Positions 9,561 to 18,192 of a DNA stretch of 64,000 nt are shown one piece after another; position 1 is the first letter of the stretch; each line of letters starts with the position of its first letter. A model generated the notes under the pieces. The model saw only the letters and a program-made list of their open reading frames with translations, did no database searches and had not been told where the DNA came from. The position numbers were made by a program, and so were the translations under genes. The DNA lies in assembly GCF_003151135.1 (NCBI RefSeq), contig NZ_QEQK01000002.1, positions 235,759 to 299,758 on the forward strand. Reading direction: 5' to 3'. Source of the DNA: Abyssibacter profundi. GTDB lineage: Bacteria; Pseudomonadota; Gammaproteobacteria; Nevskiales; OUC007.

Positions 9561-11000
9561 ATGAGCAAGGATTTCGACGTCATCGTCATCGGCGGTGGTC
9601 CCGCCGGCTATGTCGCGGCCATTCGCGCTGCGCAGCTGGGCATGAAGACCGCCTGCGTGGATAACTGGCTGAACCGGGACGGCAACCAGGCTTTTGGTGG
9701 GACCTGTCTGAATGCGGGCTGTATTCCTTCCAAAGCCTTGTTGGAATCGTCGGAGTTGTATCACCGCGCCCAGCACGAATTTGACAAGCACGGCATCGCC
9801 GCCGGGAAGATCAAGCTGGACCTGGAGGCCATGCATGCCCGTAAGTCCGGCATTTGCAAGCAGATGAACGGCGGCGTGCAGGCGCTGTTCAAGTCCAACG
9901 GTGTGGAAGGCATTGCCGGTACCGGCACCGTGCTGGGGTCCGGCAAGGTCAAGGTCACGCCCGTGGACAAGGGCGACAGCAAGGAACTGAGCTGCGAGCA
10001 CATCATCATCGCCAGCGGCAGCTCGCCCGTGGAGCTCAAGATTGCGCCGTTCGACGGTGATCGCATTGTTGATTCCTGGGGTGCATTGGAATTCTCCGAA
10101 GTACCGAAACGCCTGGGCATCATCGGTGCCGGGGTGATCGGTGTGGAACTGGGCAGTGTCTGGTCACGTCTGGGTGCCGAGGTCGTGCTGCTGGAGGCAA
10201 TGGACCAATTCATTCCGGTGGCCGATCAGCAGATTGCCAAAGAAGCCGCTCGCCACTTCAAGAAACAGGGTCTGGATATCCGTCTCGGTGCCCGCGTGCT
10301 GGGTGCCAAGGCGCAGAAGACGCAGGTGAAAGTCGAGTATCAGACGGGTGACGACAAGCACAGCGAAACCTTTGACCGGTTGGTCGTGGCCGTCGGGCGC
10401 CGTCCGAATACCGATGACCTGTTCTCCAAGGATTCCGGCCTCGCCCTGGACGACAAGGGCTTCGTCAAGGTGGACGAGAACTACCGCACCAACCTGCCCA
10501 ACGTCTACGCCGTGGGTGATGTCATCGGTGGCTTGATGCTGGCGCACAAGGGTTCGGAAGAGGGCGTGGCCTGTGCCGAGCTCATCGCCGGACAGAAGCC
10601 GCAGGTGAACTACGACACCATTCCGTCGGTCATCTACACCGCACCCGAGTTGGCTTGGGTGGGCAAGACCGAGGAGCAATTGAAGTCGGAGGGCGTCGAA
10701 TACAATGTGGGCACCTTCCCATTTTCGGCCAATGGACGGTCCAAGGCGCTGGAAATGTCGGTGGGCACGGTCAAGATGATCGCCGATGCCAAAACCGACC
10801 GAATCCTGGGTGTGCATATGGTCGGACCCTACGTTTCGGAGCTGGTGGCCGAGGCGGTGGTCGCCATGGAGTTTGGTGCAACCGCCGAGGATATCGCCCT
10901 GACCATGCACGCCCACCCGACCTTGTCGGAAGCCGTCCACGAAGCGGCGCTGTCCGTGCACGGACACGCCATTCACGCAATCAACAAAAAGCGACGCTAA
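9561..11000 (+). CDS. lpdA: Dihydrolipoyl dehydrogenase E3
   Basis: FAD-dependent E3 subunit that reoxidises dihydrolipoamide with NAD+. The 479 residues carry the FAD-binding GGGPAGYVAAIRAA motif, the redox-active disulfide GGTCLNAGCIPSK (Cys49 and Cys54), the NAD-binding GAGVIGVELGSVW, the second FAD motif (VYAVGDVIGG), and the C-terminal dimer-interface HAHPTLSEAVHEAA with the catalytic His-Glu pair. It follows sucB by 60 bases and is probably co-transcribed with it. It may also serve pyruvate dehydrogenase or a glycine cleavage system elsewhere. Confidence 0.97.
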   Translation: MSKDFDVIVIGGGPAGYVAAIRAAQLGMKTACVDNWLNRDGNQAFGGTCLNAGCIPSKALLESSELYHRAQHEFDKHGIAAGKIKLDLEAMHARKSGICKQMNGGVQALFKSNGVEGIAGTGTVLGSGKVKVTPVDKGDSKELSCEHIIIASGSSPVELKIAPFDGDRIVDSWGALEFSEVPKRLGIIGAGVIGVELGSVWSRLGAEVVLLEAMDQFIPVADQQIAKEAARHFKKQGLDIRLGARVLGAKAQKTQVKVEYQTGDDKHSETFDRLVVAVGRRPNTDDLFSKDSGLALDDKGFVKVDENYRTNLPNVYAVGDVIGGLMLAHKGSEEGVACAELIAGQKPQVNYDTIPSVIYTAPELAWVGKTEEQLKSEGVEYNVGTFPFSANGRSKALEMSVGTVKMIADAKTDRILGVHMVGPYVSELVAEAVVAMEFGATAEDIALTMHAHPTLSEAVHEAALSVHGHAIHAINKKRR

Positions 11001-11579
11001 ATGATGCGCAAGACCCTATTGACGCTGGCCCTCCTGGCGCCAGGTATCGGCTTTGCCGGCCAGGCCCTGGATCTCAACTTGTCTGGCGACGCCATCCAGG
11101 GTGAGTTTTCGTCCGATACGGGCGTACTCCCCAATAGCGATGGTGTGTTCTCGATCGGCGGTTTGTATGCCGATGATGACAAGTCGGACTTCACCATGGG
11201 CCATGTGGGCCTGCTGGTGACCGGTGATGCCGGGGCGCGCAATGCGCTGGTCAATGCAGGGCTCGGTGTGCGCCTGGTCGGACTCGATGTCAACGGCGGG
11301 GATGCCACTGGCGGTGCCATTTCCCTGGGCGCTGAGTTCGATGCGCGACTGCCAGCCTATAACCGGATCGGCGTCGGTGCTTACCTGTACTACGCGCCGG
11401 ATGTCTCCGCTTTTGGCGATATCGACAAGTATCTGGAGTACGCGGCCAACCTGAACTACGAACTGATCCGCAACGCCTTCGTGTATGTGGGTGCGCGCCA
11501 GGTTCGGCTGGGGTTTGATCCGGGTAGCGAAGTGAGTGTGGATACCGGTGCCCATGCCGGGTTCAATCTGAAGTTCTAG
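11001..11579 (+). CDS. YfaZ-like outer-membrane beta-barrel protein
   Basis: A 192-residue protein starting directly after the lpd stop codon. It has a signal peptide (residues 1-20, cleavage near GFAG-QA) and an alternating, glycine-rich mature part that ends in a C-terminal phenylalanine (AGFNLKF), the usual barrel-assembly signal. Phrases such as GARNALVNAGLGVRL and AYLYYAPD fit the YfaZ family of small outer-membrane proteins of unknown function. Two adjacent ATGs (11001, 11004) can serve as start. Its position in the suc-lpd transcript is probably incidental. Confidence 0.75.
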   Translation: MMRKTLLTLALLAPGIGFAGQALDLNLSGDAIQGEFSSDTGVLPNSDGVFSIGGLYADDDKSDFTMGHVGLLVTGDAGARNALVNAGLGVRLVGLDVNGGDATGGAISLGAEFDARLPAYNRIGVGAYLYYAPDVSAFGDIDKYLEYAANLNYELIRNAFVYVGARQVRLGFDPGSEVSVDTGAHAGFNLKF

Positions 11580-11591
11580 GAATCGCAAGAC

Positions 11592-12335
11592 ATGGCAGGT
11601 CATTCCAAATGGGCGAATATCCAGCACCGCAAGGGCGCCCAGGATAAGAAGCGCGGCAAGCTCTTCACCAAGCTGGCAAAAGAGATCACGGTGGCGACCC
11701 GCATGGGTGGCCCGGATCCGGATTCCAATCCACGCCTGCGGCTGGCGATCGACAAGGCCAAGGGTCAGTCACTCCCCAAGGACAACATCGAGCGCGCCAT
11801 CAAGCGTGGCTCCGGTGCCATGGAAGGAGACGACTACGAGGAAATCCGTTATGAAGGCTACGGTCCCAATGGCGTGGCCGTCATGGTGGACTGCCTGAGT
11901 GATAACCGGAATCGCACGGTGTCGGATGTGCGTCATGCCTTTACCAAGCATGGCGGTAATCTCGGCTCGGATGGCTCGGTGGCCTATCTGTTCAATCGCT
12001 CGGGTGTGATCGTCTTCAGTGAGGGAGACGAGGCGCTGGAGGAACAGGTCATGGACATTGCCCTGGAAGCCGGGGCCGAGGACATCACGACCAACGAGGA
12101 TGGCTCCATCGAAGTCCTGACCCCGCCGGATGCCTACGAGACTGTCCGCGACGCCCTGAAGGCGGCGGGCCTGGAACCGGCCCATTCGGATATCACGATG
12201 CTGGCGACGACCAGCGTCGCCCTGGATTCGGAGCAGGCCGAGACGCTGACCCGGCTGATCGATGCGTTGGATGATCTGGATGATGTCCAGGACGTCTATT
12301 CCAACGCAGAGTATCCCGATACCGAGGCAGCCTGA
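11592..12335 (+). CDS. yebC: YebC/PmpR family protein
   Basis: A 247-residue member of the YebC family ([20 protein letters not shown] is diagnostic). YebC proteins were first described as DNA-binding regulators, and members have more recently been linked to translation of difficult peptide sequences. The three-domain fold is complete, with the conserved GYGPNGVA and [13 protein letters not shown] motifs. Here, as in many proteobacteria, it precedes ruvC, ruvA and ruvB, and its stop codon lies one base before a candidate ruvC start. Confidence 0.95.
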   Translation: MAGHSKWANIQHRKGAQDKKRGKLFTKLAKEITVATRMGGPDPDSNPRLRLAIDKAKGQSLPKDNIERAIKRGSGAMEGDDYEEIRYEGYGPNGVAVMVDCLSDNRNRTVSDVRHAFTKHGGNLGSDGSVAYLFNRSGVIVFSEGDEALEEQVMDIALEAGAEDITTNEDGSIEVLTPPDAYETVRDALKAAGLEPAHSDITMLATTSVALDSEQAETLTRLIDALDDLDDVQDVYSNAEYPDTEAA

Positions 12336-12336
12336 G

Positions 12337-12843
12337 CTGGGCCAGCCGATCCGCATCCTGGGAATCGACCCCGGATCGCGTTATACGGGCTGGGGTGTGG
12401 TCGATGTGCAGGGGCAGCGGCAGGCGCCCGTGGCCTGGGGCTGTATTCGATTGGGCGATGCGCCGTTCGACCAGCGGGTCCGGCGCATTTTTGAAGAGGT
12501 ACAGGGGCTGATCCGCGACCACGGTCCGGCCGAGGCGGCCATCGAGGATGTCTTCGTCAGTCGTAACGCCATGTCGGCCTTGAAGCTGGGGCAGGCGCGA
12601 GGGTCGGCCATGGCTGCCATCGCCTGTCTGGATGTGCCCATCGCGGCGTATCCACCCGCACGGGTCAAACAAAGCATTGTCGGTAGTGGCCGGGCCGATA
12701 AGACACAGATCGGACACATGGTGCGAGCCTTGTTGGGAATCAACACAAGAATCCAGGCAGATGCTGCCGATGCCTTGGCGATTGCGCTGTGTCATGCACA
12801 CTGGCGCGCTTCGCCTGCAGCCCGGTTGGGGCTGGCCACATGA
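12337..12843 (+). CDS. ruvC: Holliday junction endonuclease RuvC
   Basis: RuvC cuts Holliday junctions handed to it by RuvAB. The conserved protein begins at RILGIDPGSRYTGWG (base 12352) and carries the acidic catalytic residues (Asp in GIDPG, Glu in AAIEDVFVS, Asp residues in ADAADALA). The start is uncertain: no ATG, GTG or TTG lies near the conserved N-terminus. In-frame ATGs at 12262, 12271, 12280 and 12283 are inside yebC, lack a ribosome binding site and would add 23-30 foreign residues. A CTG at 12337 lies one base after the yebC stop with GAGG nine bases upstream, and is used here. The end overlaps ruvA as ATGA. Confidence 0.9.
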   Translation: MGQPIRILGIDPGSRYTGWGVVDVQGQRQAPVAWGCIRLGDAPFDQRVRRIFEEVQGLIRDHGPAEAAIEDVFVSRNAMSALKLGQARGSAMAAIACLDVPIAAYPPARVKQSIVGSGRADKTQIGHMVRALLGINTRIQADAADALAIALCHAHWRASPAARLGLAT

Positions 12844-13433
12844 TTGGTCGCCTCCGGGGGACCCTCATCGCCAAGCGGCCGCCGGTCCTGCTCATTGATG
12901 TGGGTGGCGTGGGCTATGAGGTTGAGGCGCCGATGTCCACGATTTACGAGTTGGGTGACACCGGCAAAGACGTGATCGTGCATACCCACCTGGCCGTGCG
13001 TGAGGACGCCCAGCAATTGTTTGGCTTCGCCACCATTGGCGAGCGGGATTTGTTCCGCGTGCTGATTCGTATCAATGGTGTGGGCGGCAAGCTGGCGCTG
13101 GCCATACTGTCCACCATCCCGGCCGGCGAGTTCACTCGCGTCGTTGAGGAGGGGGATGTCACCGCCCTGACGCGCGTTCCCGGCATCGGCAAGAAAACGG
13201 CCGAGCGTCTGGTGGTGGAAATGCGGGGGCGTACAGATGCATTGATGGCGCCTGCCGCCGGTGGCGCAGCCATCGAAACGCGACCGCAGGATGCGGCGAC
13301 AGAAGCCACCGATGCGCTGGTTGCCCTGGGCTACAAGCCAGCCGAAGCCGGGCGCATGGTGCAGAAGGTGGCCGGGGCCGACATGGATTCCGAGGCCATC
13401 ATCCGCGCCGCGCTGCGGGCGGCCATGCGATAG
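12840..13433 (+). CDS. ruvA: Holliday junction helicase subunit RuvA
   Basis: RuvA binds four-way junctions as a tetramer and loads RuvB. The 197 residues begin [15 protein letters not shown] with the OB-fold domain, then two helix-hairpin-helix motifs ([14 protein letters not shown] and [13 protein letters not shown]), and a C-terminal RuvB-contacting domain after a flexible Ala-rich linker (about residues 138-150). The start at 12840 overlaps the ruvC stop (ATGA); the earlier in-frame start at 12789 was rejected because it adds non-family sequence. Confidence 0.96.
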   Translation: MIGRLRGTLIAKRPPVLLIDVGGVGYEVEAPMSTIYELGDTGKDVIVHTHLAVREDAQQLFGFATIGERDLFRVLIRINGVGGKLALAILSTIPAGEFTRVVEEGDVTALTRVPGIGKKTAERLVVEMRGRTDALMAPAAGGAAIETRPQDAATEATDALVALGYKPAEAGRMVQKVAGADMDSEAIIRAALRAAMR

Positions 13434-13440
13434 TCGCCTC

Positions 13441-14487
13441 ATGAACGAGTTCAGCGAGTCTCGCGTTATCGACAGCGCCGCTTCCGGCGAAGAGGCGCGT
13501 ATTGATCGGGCGATCCGCCCCAAGCAGCTGGCCGACTATGTCGGACAGGCGCCGGTGCGCGAACGCCTGGGAATTTTCATCGAGGCCGCGCGGCAGCGTA
13601 GTGAAGCGCTGGATCATGTGCTGATCTTTGGGCCACCTGGCCTCGGGAAGACCACGCTGGCTCATATCATCGCCACCGAAATGGGTGTCGGGCTGCGCCA
13701 GACATCCGGACCGGTGTTGGAAAAGCCGGGCGATCTGGCTGCGCTGCTGACGAATCTCGAACCCCACGACGTGCTGTTTGTTGATGAAATTCATCGACTC
13801 AGCCCGGTGGTCGAAGAGGTGCTGTACCCGGCGATGGAGGACTACCAACTCGACATTGTGATCGGCGAGGGGCCTGCCGCACGGTCGATCAAATTGGACT
13901 TGCCGCCATTCACGCTGGTGGGCGCTACCACCCGGGCCGGCTCGCTAACCTCGCCGCTGCGCGACCGCTTCGGCATCGTTCACCGGCTGGAGTTCTACAC
14001 GCTCGAAGAGCTCAGCAAGATTGTCACGCGATCCGCCGATATTGTGGGTATGGCGCTGGATGCCGGTGGCGCCATGGAGATCGCCCGGCGCTCTCGAGGC
14101 ACGCCGCGGGTGGCCAATCGGCTACTGCGCCGCGTGAGGGACTATGCCCAGGTACGTGCGGATGGCCACGTGACCCAGGCCGTAGCCCAGGCGGCCATGG
14201 ATTTGCTGGATGTGGACAAGGAAGGCTTCGACGTGATGGACCGCAAGCTGTTGTCGGCACTGGTGGAGCGCTTTGATGGCGGGCCGACGGGGGTTGAGAG
14301 CCTGGCGGCGGCCATCGGTGAATCCCGCGATACGATCGAGGATGTCATCGAGCCGTATCTGATTCAGCAGGGCTTCATGCAACGTACACCGCGTGGTCGC
14401 CAGGCCACTCGTATGGCTTGGTTGCATCTGGGCCTCCAAGCGCCGGCCGGCACGGCCGAGCCGGCGCCGGGTTTGTTTCCGGACTAA
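13441..14487 (+). CDS. ruvB: Holliday junction branch migration ATPase RuvB
   Basis: The AAA+ motor that drives branch migration. The 348 residues contain Walker A ([11 protein letters not shown]), Walker B (LFVDEIHRL), sensor 1 ([18 protein letters not shown], which includes the arginine finger region), and the C-terminal winged-helix domain ([29 protein letters not shown]). The start at 13441 gives the usual N-terminus; the frame is open upstream within ruvA but that translation is unrelated. Its TAA stop (14485-14487) is immediately next to the terminal motif of dispersed repeat copy 2. Confidence 0.97.
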   Translation: MNEFSESRVIDSAASGEEARIDRAIRPKQLADYVGQAPVRERLGIFIEAARQRSEALDHVLIFGPPGLGKTTLAHIIATEMGVGLRQTSGPVLEKPGDLAALLTNLEPHDVLFVDEIHRLSPVVEEVLYPAMEDYQLDIVIGEGPAARSIKLDLPPFTLVGATTRAGSLTSPLRDRFGIVHRLEFYTLEELSKIVTRSADIVGMALDAGGAMEIARRSRGTPRVANRLLRRVRDYAQVRADGHVTQAVAQAAMDLLDVDKEGFDVMDRKLLSALVERFDGGPTGVESLAAAIGESRDTIEDVIEPYLIQQGFMQRTPRGRQATRMAWLHLGLQAPAGTAEPAPGLFPD

Positions 14488-14600
14488 GGAAGCGCTGAGC
14501 TCGTCGCTCATTTGGAATGACCAAACTTCGCTCCTCGCGCCTTGCCTAGCCTGTCTGCAGGCAGCAACCTAGCGGCGCGAATGAATCAGCGCTTCCCTAA
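14485..14600 (+). repeat. Dispersed palindromic repeat, copy 2 (complete)
   Basis: A 116-bp element with imperfect terminal inverted repeats, TAAGGAAGCGCTGA at the left and TCAGCGCTTCCCTAA at the right. A central hairpin, GCCTGTCTGCAGGC, and a small palindrome TTTGGAATGACCAAA lie inside. It occupies the whole gap between the convergent ruvB and isoaspartyl peptidase genes, and both stop codons (TAA at 14485, TAG read from 14599) lie in its termini. The same sequence recurs at 4958-5074 (inverted) and from 63771. It may act as a bidirectional terminator or REP/MITE-type element. Confidence 0.88.
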
Positions 14601-15505
14601 CGGAATACGCTGGCTTGCACCGGAGCATCTAGCTCGGACCAAGCGCGGAACATCCCCAGGGTGCTCATCGGCAGGCAGACCAGTCCATCGCGATCCACGC
14701 CGATCAGGCCGCCCATGCCGCCACAGTCCACGACTTGCTGAATGACCAACTCAGCAGCGGCGTGCAGGGGCTCGTGACCCAACAACATGCGCCAATGAAT
14801 CTGGGCAGCGGCATTGACGCGGATGAAGGACTCGCCGTGTCCGGTCGTGGAGATGGCGCAGGTCGGGTCGGCTGCCCAGGTGCCGGCACCGATGACGCCC
14901 GTGTCGCCGACCCGACCGGCCGCCTTGTTTGTCATGCCTCCGGTCGAGGTGGCAGCGGCCAGTCGACCTTGGCGGTCGCGGGCCACTGCGCCGACGGTGC
15001 CTAAGGGCTCATCGTGGTCCAGCACGACGGTGGCGCGTTCTCGTGCGCGCTCCAGCTGGCGCAAGCGATTGGCGATGACGAAATAGCTGGGATCTTCCGT
15101 GGCCACGTCGAGTCGGGTACAGGCCGCGTCTGCGTGTGCGCCGGCCAGCATGACGTGTTGTCCGTCGTTGAGCAGGGCGCGGGCGAGCTTCACAGGATTG
15201 CGTGGCCGTCGCGTCGCTGCCACAGCGCCACAGCGCCCTTGACCGTCCATGATGGATGCATCGAGTTCGGCCTCTCCCTGCGTGTTGAGCACCGCACCGC
15301 GCCCGGCGTTGAAATGCTCGCAGTCTTCCAGCAGACAAACCGCCAGTTCGACGGCGTCCAGGGCGGCCAGCCCGTCCTGCAACGCGCTCTGCACCTGCCG
15401 GCCTATGGCCTGGAGTGCAGCCAGATGCTCGGCATAGCCATGGTCACGCTGCGGCATATCGCCGGCGCCGCCGTGTATTGCAAAGGAAACCGGGTGATGG
15501 GACAT
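14597..15505 (-). CDS. iaaA: Isoaspartyl peptidase / type III L-asparaginase
   Basis: An N-terminal nucleophile hydrolase that autocleaves into two subunits and removes isoaspartyl residues from damaged peptides or hydrolyses asparagine. The 302 residues show FAIHGGAGDMP at the start, NAGRGAVLN, and the cleavage site GTVGAVARD with catalytic Thr170, followed by STGGMTNKAAGRVGDTGVIGAGTWA and the substrate-binding STTGHGESFIR. Without a signal peptide it is probably cytoplasmic. It converges on ruvB across the repeat, and its stop codon is supplied by the repeat terminus. The gene diverges from ybgC. Confidence 0.9.
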   Translation of the reverse strand: MSHHPVSFAIHGGAGDMPQRDHGYAEHLAALQAIGRQVQSALQDGLAALDAVELAVCLLEDCEHFNAGRGAVLNTQGEAELDASIMDGQGRCGAVAATRRPRNPVKLARALLNDGQHVMLAGAHADAACTRLDVATEDPSYFVIANRLRQLERARERATVVLDHDEPLGTVGAVARDRQGRLAAATSTGGMTNKAAGRVGDTGVIGAGTWAADPTCAISTTGHGESFIRVNAAAQIHWRMLLGHEPLHAAAELVIQQVVDCGGMGGLIGVDRDGLVCLPMSTLGMFRAWSELDAPVQASVFR

Positions 15506-15543
15506 GTCTGAATCCGTGGCGAAGCAGGGGTGAATAATACGCG

Positions 15544-15549
15544 TATAAT
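15544..15549 (+). promoter_or_regulatory. Candidate -10 of the ybgC-tol operon
   Basis: A perfect TATAAT lies 42 bases before the ybgC start in the divergent gap between iaaA and ybgC. No clear TTGACA-like -35 is visible 16-18 bases upstream. The opposite strand carries TATTAT and GATTAT in the same place, so overlapping divergent promoters are possible. Confidence 0.5.
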
Positions 15550-15590
15550 CAGCGCTTTATGTATTCGATTGGCAGGGAACGCCAGCGCTG

Positions 15591-16001
15591 ATGAGCGACG
15601 AGACCTTCTGGTGGACGACACGTGTTTACTACGAGGACACCGACGCCAGCGGTGTGGTTTATCACGCCAATTACCTGCGCTTTCTTGAGCGGGCCCGTAC
15701 GGAGTGGGTGCGCTCGCTGGGATGGTCCCAGGAATCCCTGCGTCACGAACTGGATCTCTGTTTTGCGGTCAGTGAGATGACCACGCGATTTCGTGGGCCG
15801 GCTCGTCTGGATGATCAGCTCGCCATCTCGGTGCGCGTCATCCAACAGCGGCGTGCGAGCTTGCGATTTGCACAAACCGTGCATCGGGATGCCCCCGATG
15901 GTGCGTGTTTGATCGAGGCCGAAGTCCGCGCGGCCTGTCTGACCGAATCGACTTTTAAGCCGCGCGCGTTGCCGGCTTCGTTTTTTGGGAGCACCGCATG
16001 A
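15591..16001 (+). CDS. ybgC: Acyl-CoA thioesterase YbgC
   Basis: A small hot-dog fold thioesterase encoded at the head of tol-pal operons. The 136 residues include the family signature YYEDTDASGVVYHANYLRFLERARTE cut here to its key features: the catalytic Asp in DTDASG and the HANYL turn. It hydrolyses acyl-CoA or acyl-ACP thioesters; its role with Tol-Pal is not settled. The stop overlaps the tolQ start (ATGA), and a candidate TATAAT lies 42 bases upstream. Confidence 0.93.
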   Translation: MSDETFWWTTRVYYEDTDASGVVYHANYLRFLERARTEWVRSLGWSQESLRHELDLCFAVSEMTTRFRGPARLDDQLAISVRVIQQRRASLRFAQTVHRDAPDGACLIEAEVRAACLTESTFKPRALPASFFGSTA

Positions 16002-16708
16002 ACAACGAGCTGTCGCTCACCCATTTGATCTTCGATGCCAGCCTGCTGGTTCAGCTGGTGATGGCTGGCCTGATGCTGGCATCGCTGCTGTCGTGGCTCA
16101 TTATTGTGTCCAAACGCCGCATGCTGGGGCGTACGCGTCGGCTGGCCAACCGTTTTGAGGACCAGTTCTGGTCGGGCGGGCAGCTATCGGAGATTTATGA
16201 CCGCGTGCGGGTCAGCGACCACGCCGATCACGGCATGGAGGCCTTGTTCCTGGCGGGGTACGAGGAGTACCGCCGACAGCGTGCGGCCCTGCAAAAAGAG
16301 GGTGAGCGTGCAGGTGACGAAGGCGCGGCCAGTGCGGTGCAGCGTGCCATGCGCGTGGCGCAGATGCGTGAGGTTGACCGCATGGAAGGCGGGCTACCGG
16401 TCTTGGCGACCATTGGTTCGACCAGCCCCTACGTCGGCTTATTCGGCACCGTCTGGGGCATCATGCATGCGTTTATTGCCATTGGTAACGTCAAACAGGC
16501 GACCCTGGCGATGGTGGCACCGGGCATTGCCGAGGCGCTGATTGCCACGGCCATCGGCCTGTTTGCGGCCATCCCGGCGGTGATCGCGTTCAATATCTTC
16601 ACCAGCCAGGTGGATCGATTGGAGAACCAGTTCCAGGCCTTCTCCGAAGAGCTGGTCGGCATTCTCGAACGCGGCCTGCAGAACGTGTCGCGCCGGCCCG
16701 AGGCCTAG
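15998..16708 (+). CDS. tolQ: Tol-Pal system proton channel subunit TolQ
   Basis: TolQ forms the inner-membrane proton channel with TolR and energises TolA for outer-membrane constriction at division. The 236 residues have three membrane helices (about 20-40, 140-160 and 175-195) and the family signature GTVWGIMHAF, plus the pore-lining stretch PGIAEALIATAIGLFAAIPAVIA (Thr and Gly pattern typical of TolQ/ExbB). It overlaps ybgC at the start and is followed two bases later by tolR. Confidence 0.96.
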   Translation: MNNELSLTHLIFDASLLVQLVMAGLMLASLLSWLIIVSKRRMLGRTRRLANRFEDQFWSGGQLSEIYDRVRVSDHADHGMEALFLAGYEEYRRQRAALQKEGERAGDEGAASAVQRAMRVAQMREVDRMEGGLPVLATIGSTSPYVGLFGTVWGIMHAFIAIGNVKQATLAMVAPGIAEALIATAIGLFAAIPAVIAFNIFTSQVDRLENQFQAFSEELVGILERGLQNVSRRPEA

Positions 16709-16710
16709 TC

Positions 16711-17142
16711 ATGGCACGCCGCAAGCTCGCTGCCGAAATGAACGTCGTGCCCTATATCGACGTCATGCTGGTATTGCTGGTGATCTTCATGATCACCGCG
16801 CCGCTGCTGACCCAGGGGGTGGATGTCGATCTGCCCGATGCCAATGCCGAGCCCATGGCGGTCGATTCCAATAACGAGCCGGTGATCCTATCGGTCGATG
16901 CGGCAGGCGACATGTATTTGTCCATCGGGCCCGACCCCGAATCGCCGATTGGTCGTGAAGAAGTGATCCGCATCGTCGAGACCGCGAAACGTAGTCGCCC
17001 GGATCTGTCGGTGGTGCTGGAAGGCGATGGCCGGGTTGATTACCAGTCGATCATGCGGGCGATGACCACCTTGCAGGCCGCCGGCATCGCCCGCATCGGC
17101 TTTGCAGCGGATCCGGAAGTCCTGCAGCCCTCGGGTTCCTGA
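16711..17142 (+). CDS. tolR: Tol-Pal system protein TolR
   Basis: The 143-residue TolR has an N-terminal cytoplasmic segment (EMNVVPYIDVMLVLLVIFM) containing the protonatable aspartate of the single membrane helix, followed by a periplasmic ExbD/TolR domain. It works with TolQ to couple proton flow to TolA. It is two bases from tolQ, with tolA 48 bases downstream. Confidence 0.96.
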   Translation: MARRKLAAEMNVVPYIDVMLVLLVIFMITAPLLTQGVDVDLPDANAEPMAVDSNNEPVILSVDAAGDMYLSIGPDPESPIGREEVIRIVETAKRSRPDLSVVLEGDGRVDYQSIMRAMTTLQAAGIARIGFAADPEVLQPSGS

Positions 17143-17190
17143 TGCGTCGACTTTTGCTGCGAATGACACCAGGCATCGGGCCGCGCTGAC

Positions 17191-18192
17191 ATGTGGGGCA
17201 CGCGTGTTGATGTGGCGATCGCGCTCGTTGCGGCCCTGTTGGGGCACGCTGCGCTGGCCGCTTTGCTGTTCTTTGGGCTTCCGCTGTTCCAGAGCGAACC
17301 GGAACCCGTGCCCACCGTCGAAGCCCTGATCATCACGGATGTGGAAGGACGTTTGGGTCGCATTCAGCGCGAGCAGACAGAGGCCGCCGCCGCGAGGCGT
17401 GCCGAGGCGGTCAGGCAGCAGCGTGAACGTGAAGCCCAAGCGCAGCGCCGCGCGGCGGAACAGCTGGCGGCGCAGCGTGCAGCTGAGCAGGCCGAGGCCG
17501 AGGCGAAAGCACGACAACAGGCCGAGGAGCGCGCTCGCGAGCAAGCCCGCGAGGCCGCAGAACAGGCCCGGCAAGAGCAGGCCAAGCGTGAGGCGGAGGC
17601 CAAAGCACGCGCCGAGGCGGAAGCCAAGGCGAAGGCGGAAGCCGAGCGTAAGGCCCGAGAGGCCGAGCAGCGGCGTCTGGAGGAGGCGCGCAAACGCAAG
17701 GAAGAAGAGGCACGTCGTCAGGCCGAAGAAGCACGCAAGCGCGAGGAAGAGGAAGCGCGTCGCAAAGCCGAAGAGGCGCGTAAGGCCGAAGAAGAGAGGC
17801 AGCGTAAGGAACAAGAACGTCGCGAACGCGAGGCCGCCGAGCAGGCACGTCGTCGTGCGGCGCTGGCCGAAGCCATGGCCGCCGAGGAGAACGCGCGTGA
17901 GCAGGCGGCCCTTGCATCGGTTCGTGATGACTACGTCTTTCGGATCAAGCAGAAAATCGCCCAGAACTGGATCAAGCCCCCGGGCATGGGCGACGGCTTC
18001 GAATGCCGGGTCAAGGTGCGGCAGCTGCCGGATGGTAGTGTCATCGATGTGCAGATTGTCGATAGTTGCGGGAACCAAGCGCTCGATGATTCCGTCATAA
18101 GGGCCGTCAACAAGTCCGATCCACTCCCAACGGGCGATAGCAGGGTGTTCGAAGAAACCCTGATTTTCACATTCAAACCACAGGATCGCTGA
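17191..18192 (+). CDS. tolA: Tol-Pal system protein TolA
   Basis: TolA spans the periplasm and transmits energy from TolQR to TolB-Pal. In 333 residues there is one N-terminal membrane helix (about 9-32), a long charged helix rich in Ala, Glu, Arg and Lys (about residues 55-235), and a compact C-terminal domain (DDYVFRIKQKIAQNWIKPPG to the end) of the TolA/TonB C-terminal type. The repetitive codons of the helix create long spurious frames on both strands. Its stop overlaps the tolB start. Confidence 0.95.
   Translation: MWGTRVDVAIALVAALLGHAALAALLFFGLPLFQSEPEPVPTVEALIITDVEGRLGRIQREQTEAAAARRAEAVRQQREREAQAQRRAAEQLAAQRAAEQAEAEAKARQQAEERAREQAREAAEQARQEQAKREAEAKARAEAEAKAKAEAERKAREAEQRRLEEARKRKEEEARRQAEEARKREEEEARRKAEEARKAEEERQRKEQERREREAAEQARRRAALAEAMAAEENAREQAALASVRDDYVFRIKQKIAQNWIKPPGMGDGFECRVKVRQLPDGSVIDVQIVDSCGNQALDDSVIRAVNKSDPLPTGDSRVFEETLIFTFKPQDR

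Noticed and set aside
17364..17830. Repetitive DNA in tolA as a possible tandem repeat array
   Set aside because: The repeats reflect the coding of the TolA helix, are irregular in length, and are under protein constraint.
16888..18078. A 396-codon frame on the minus strand over tolA and tolR
   Set aside because: It mirrors the repetitive Ala/Glu/Arg codons of TolA as runs of Leu, Phe and Gly; no independent support.
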